Origin: an uncultured Verrucomicrobiales bacterium
GTDB lineage: Bacteria; Verrucomicrobiota; Verrucomicrobiia; Verrucomicrobiales; Akkermansiaceae
Assembly (NCBI GenBank): GCA_937901085.1
Contig: CALCHQ010000031.1
Location: forward strand, 1-6,598
DNA: 6,598 nt
Direction: 5' to 3'
A program made the translations under genes and the position numbers. This document shows positions 4,985 to 6,598 of this stretch, piece by piece. The notes below the pieces were generated by a model, which was not told the DNA's origin, made no database searches, and saw nothing but the letters and a program-made list of their open reading frames with translations. Every line of letters starts with the position of its first letter. Position 1 is the stretch's first letter.

Positions 4985-5776
4985 ATGCCTACGCTCAAGC
5001 AGCTCGCGGTTGAATCCCTTACCCACCTGGTGGAGGGCGGGCAGGAGCGTCTGGCGGTGGATGATGATGCGCGTGGTATTCTGCGCGAATGGATGCAGGC
5101 CGCGCGCCGCGGAACGCAAATGCCAGCGCCTGTTCCGGCTGCCTCTTCGGACGCCATGTCGGTGGAGGAGAAGCTGGCGTATCTGCAGCAGAAGGCGGCG
5201 GATTGGAAACCCGCCCGGCGGCTGGGTACGCTGCGCGAGACTATGGTGTTTGCCGTGGGAAATCCGCATGCGCGGCTCATGCTGGTGGGCGAGGCTCCCG
5301 GCTATGAGGAAGAACGCCAGGGAGCGCCGTTTGTAGGCCCGGCTGGCCAGTTGCTCACGAAGATTCTGGGCGCCATGGGCCTGAAACGCGAGGAGGTGTA
5401 TATTTCCAACGTGTGCAAGTTCCGCCCCTCCATGGGCGAGAACCAGGGAACTGCTAACCGGCCTCCCAGCGAGGAGGAACTGGCGGCGTGTCTGCCGCTC
5501 ATCATGGCGGAAATCCGCGCGATTCAGCCTGCCTGCATTGTGTGCCTTGGCGGCAGCTCGGCCAAGGGGCTGCTGGGAACCCAGCAGGGGGTGAATGCGC
5601 TGCGCGGGCAATGGCTGGAATGCCAGGCTGTGCCGGTGCGCGTCACTTACCACCCCAGTTATCTGCTGCGGAATGAGGCACTCTCGGCACGCCGTGCGCT
5701 GTGGGAGGATATGCTCTGCGTCATGGAGCGTCTGGGTATGCCTGTAAGCGAGAAACAACGGAATTATTTCAGATGA
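4985..5776 (+). CDS. Uracil-DNA glycosylase, family-4-like, lacking the usual Fe-S CxxC
   Basis: A 263-residue base-excision repair enzyme that removes uracil from DNA. Residues about 1-60 are a variable N-terminal helix and Ala/Pro linker. The catalytic domain follows with motif A GEAPG (102-106), PFVGPAG (115-121), YISN (139-142) and the HPSYLLR loop (223-229), the motif order of family 4 and related UDGs. Family 4 enzymes normally hold a 4Fe-4S cluster with an N-terminal CxxC, a Cys in KCRPP and a later Cys. Here the stretch before the catalytic domain (73-84) has no Cys. KCRPP is replaced by CKFRP (144-148), although C169 occupies the usual fourth position. The cluster is therefore probably lost or rearranged. 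GEAPG rather than the UdgX-type motif, and no KRRIH insert, argue against UdgX. The next gene overlaps by ATGA. Broad family is confident; subfamily is not. Confidence 0.87.
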   Translation: MPTLKQLAVESLTHLVEGGQERLAVDDDARGILREWMQAARRGTQMPAPVPAASSDAMSVEEKLAYLQQKAADWKPARRLGTLRETMVFAVGNPHARLMLVGEAPGYEEERQGAPFVGPAGQLLTKILGAMGLKREEVYISNVCKFRPSMGENQGTANRPPSEEELAACLPLIMAEIRAIQPACIVCLGGSSAKGLLGTQQGVNALRGQWLECQAVPVRVTYHPSYLLRNEALSARRALWEDMLCVMERLGMPVSEKQRNYFR

Positions 5777-6450
5777 AGAGGCTCGGCGTTATGCTTTGTG
5801 TGCTGCTGGCGCTGACCGGCTGCCATGGCATTTACAAGCTGCGGCGCGATGCCGTGGCTGGGGACCCTGCTGCCCAGTACGAGTATGGGCGCCGCCTGCT
5901 GACCGGGCAGAAAGGGGCGATTCGTTCCTATAAGTATGCGTTCCGCTGGTTTTCACGGGCGGCAGAAAAACGCGAGCCTCGCGCGATGGCGGCCATGGGG
6001 CTGTGCTATGAACGCGGTATCGGCGTGCCCCGCTCGATGAGCAAGGCACGCAGCTGGTATGCCGCGGCGGTGGATGAGGGGAATGATGATGCCTGCAGCA
6101 CCCTGGTGCAGATGGAGGCCCGCTCCGGGAATCTCCGTGGGGCGCTGCAATGGCTGGAGCGCATGGCAGATGATGATTCGGTGCCGGCGCAGCTGATGCT
6201 GGCGCGCATGCATCTGAATGGCACAGCCCGGAATGCCAGCGTGGCCGAGGGCATCCGCTACCTGCGCTATGCGGCGATGCAGGGGGACGGCGAGGCGTGT
6301 CTGATGCTCAGCACCTGCTACGCCACCGGTAAGGGTGTGCCTAAAAATGAAGAACTTATGCTTGGCTGGCTCGTGAATGCGGCAGAGGCCGGCAACCAGA
6401 CGGCGGCTGATATTCTGGCGCAGAACCAGAAAAATAAAGAAAAAAATTAA
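5773..6450 (+). CDS. Sel1-repeat lipoprotein
   Basis: A 225-residue exported protein. Residues 1-16 form a short signal peptide ending in the lipobox L14-T15-G16-C17, so lipidation at C17 is expected; H18 at +2 is not an inner-membrane retention signal. About five Sel1-like (TPR-related) helical repeats follow, roughly 30-66, 67-103, 104-135, 136-171 and 172-208. Recurring features are A-x-Y/M-x-x-G, the G-x-G-V-P turn (82-85, 186-189) and W-F/L-x-x-A-A. Such repeats mediate protein-protein contact, often in envelope assembly or signalling, and have no catalytic site. The C-terminus is Asn/Lys-rich. The ATG at 5773 overlaps the UDG stop (ATGA) and begins exactly at the signal peptide; a frame extension upstream to 5701 would bury it. 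Coupling to a DNA-repair gene looks incidental. No terminator separates this gene from the downstream tRNA promoter. Confidence 0.88.
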   Translation: MKRLGVMLCVLLALTGCHGIYKLRRDAVAGDPAAQYEYGRRLLTGQKGAIRSYKYAFRWFSRAAEKREPRAMAAMGLCYERGIGVPRSMSKARSWYAAAVDEGNDDACSTLVQMEARSGNLRGALQWLERMADDDSVPAQLMLARMHLNGTARNASVAEGIRYLRYAAMQGDGEACLMLSTCYATGKGVPKNEELMLGWLVNAAEAGNQTAADILAQNQKNKEKN

Positions 6451-6458
6451 AAAAGGTC

Positions 6459-6487
6459 TTGACGCATTGGTCATGTGGTGGTATATT
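6459..6487 (+). promoter_or_regulatory. Sigma70-type promoter of the initiator tRNA
   Basis: A TTGACG -35 box (6459-6464), an exact 17 bp spacer and a TATATT -10 box (6482-6487) form the best promoter in the window. Transcription should begin near 6494, giving a 5' leader of about 28 bases that RNase P would remove. It lies nine bases after the Sel1 stop codon. Confidence 0.8.
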
Positions 6488-6494
6488 CCTGCCG

Positions 6495-6508
6495 CACCCG
6501 CAAGGGTG
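6495..6508 (+). other. Hairpin with GCAA tetraloop in the pre-tRNA leader
   Basis: CACCC (6495-6499) pairs perfectly with GGGTG (6504-6508) around a GCAA loop of the stable GNRA class. It lies at the predicted 5' end of the tRNA precursor, 13 bases before the mature end, and could protect the end or guide processing. A function is not demonstrated. Confidence 0.5.
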
Positions 6509-6521
6509 GCCTTAATAAAAT

Positions 6522-6595
6522 CGCGGGATGGAGCAGCCAGGTAGCTCGTCAGGCTCATAACCTGAAGGCCGCAGGTTCAAATCCTGCTCCCGCAA
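6522..6595 (+). tRNA. Initiator tRNA-fMet (anticodon CAT)
   Basis: The 74-base cloverleaf folds completely: acceptor CGCGGGA/TCCCGCA, D stem GAGC/GCTC, anticodon stem TCAGG/CCTGA with loop CTCATAA (anticodon at 6556-6558), T stem GCAGG/CCTGC with TTCAAAT, and discriminator A6595. The unpaired C1 x A72 at the end of the acceptor marks the initiator and allows formylation. A11:U24 in the D stem agrees. The usual run of three G:C pairs in the anticodon stem is changed, with 29:41 being A:U. The 3' CCA is not encoded (CTC follows), so it must be added enzymatically. Confidence 0.96.
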
Positions 6596-6598
6596 CTC

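Noticed and set aside
4713..5336. Plus-strand open frame of 207 codons crossing the intergenic element into the UDG gene
   Set aside because: Its first part is repeat and promoter DNA and its second part is an Arg/Trp-rich shadow of the UDG frame.
4934..5758. Minus-strand open frame of 274 codons over the UDG gene
   Set aside because: It is His/Arg/Leu-rich with no motif, antisense to a clear UDG.

Overview
This 6.6 kb window looks like ordinary chromosome from a fairly GC-rich Gram-negative bacterium. I infer Verrucomicrobiota, possibly Akkermansia-like. The grounds are two lipoprotein signal peptides (outer envelope), a short C-terminal domain in the 2134-3138 protein that resembles a module I associate with Verrucomicrobia, and the general style of the UDG and M42 proteins. 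No marker gene proves the lineage. I see no phage, IS transposase, CRISPR array or integrase.

Layout, left to right. (1) A minus-strand gene runs off the left edge. It starts at 769 and encodes a deoxycytidylate-deaminase domain fused in frame to the start of an ADP-ribosylglycohydrolase domain. (2) Divergent from it, across a 122 bp shared promoter region, is a plus-strand M42 metallo-aminopeptidase (892-2025). (3) A convergent intergenic stretch of about 108 bp carries two intrinsic terminators, one per strand. (4) On the minus strand, read from right to left, are a D12-class adenine-N6 DNA methyltransferase (4713-3601), a small coiled-coil lipoprotein (3506-3135) and a single-pass membrane protein with a coiled coil (3138-2134). 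The last two overlap by ATGA. (5) A 271 bp divergent intergenic region holds a mirrored, hairpin-rich repeat that resembles a MITE or REP pair. (6) On the plus strand are a family-4-like uracil-DNA glycosylase (4985-5776) and, overlapping it by ATGA, a Sel1-repeat lipoprotein (5773-6450). (7) At the right edge is an initiator tRNA-Met (6522-6595) behind a strong sigma70-type promoter.

The most striking signal is shared by several genes. All five protein-coding transcription-unit heads have a TTGnnn / TAnnnT promoter with a 16-17 bp spacer, and the -10 box ends exactly 6-7 bases before the start codon. None has a well-placed Shine-Dalgarno sequence. Transcription would therefore begin at or one base before the start codon, which suggests leaderless mRNAs as a general mode here. 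The two non-head genes both start by ATGA overlap.

Other points of interest are the deaminase/ADP-ribosylglycohydrolase fusion, the mirrored intergenic element, a UDG lacking the usual iron-sulfur CxxC, and an initiator tRNA with A29:U41 in place of the first of the three conserved G:C pairs. Functionally, the window mixes nucleotide and DNA maintenance (deaminase, methyltransferase, UDG), peptide catabolism (M42) and envelope proteins. I see no clear single pathway uniting them.
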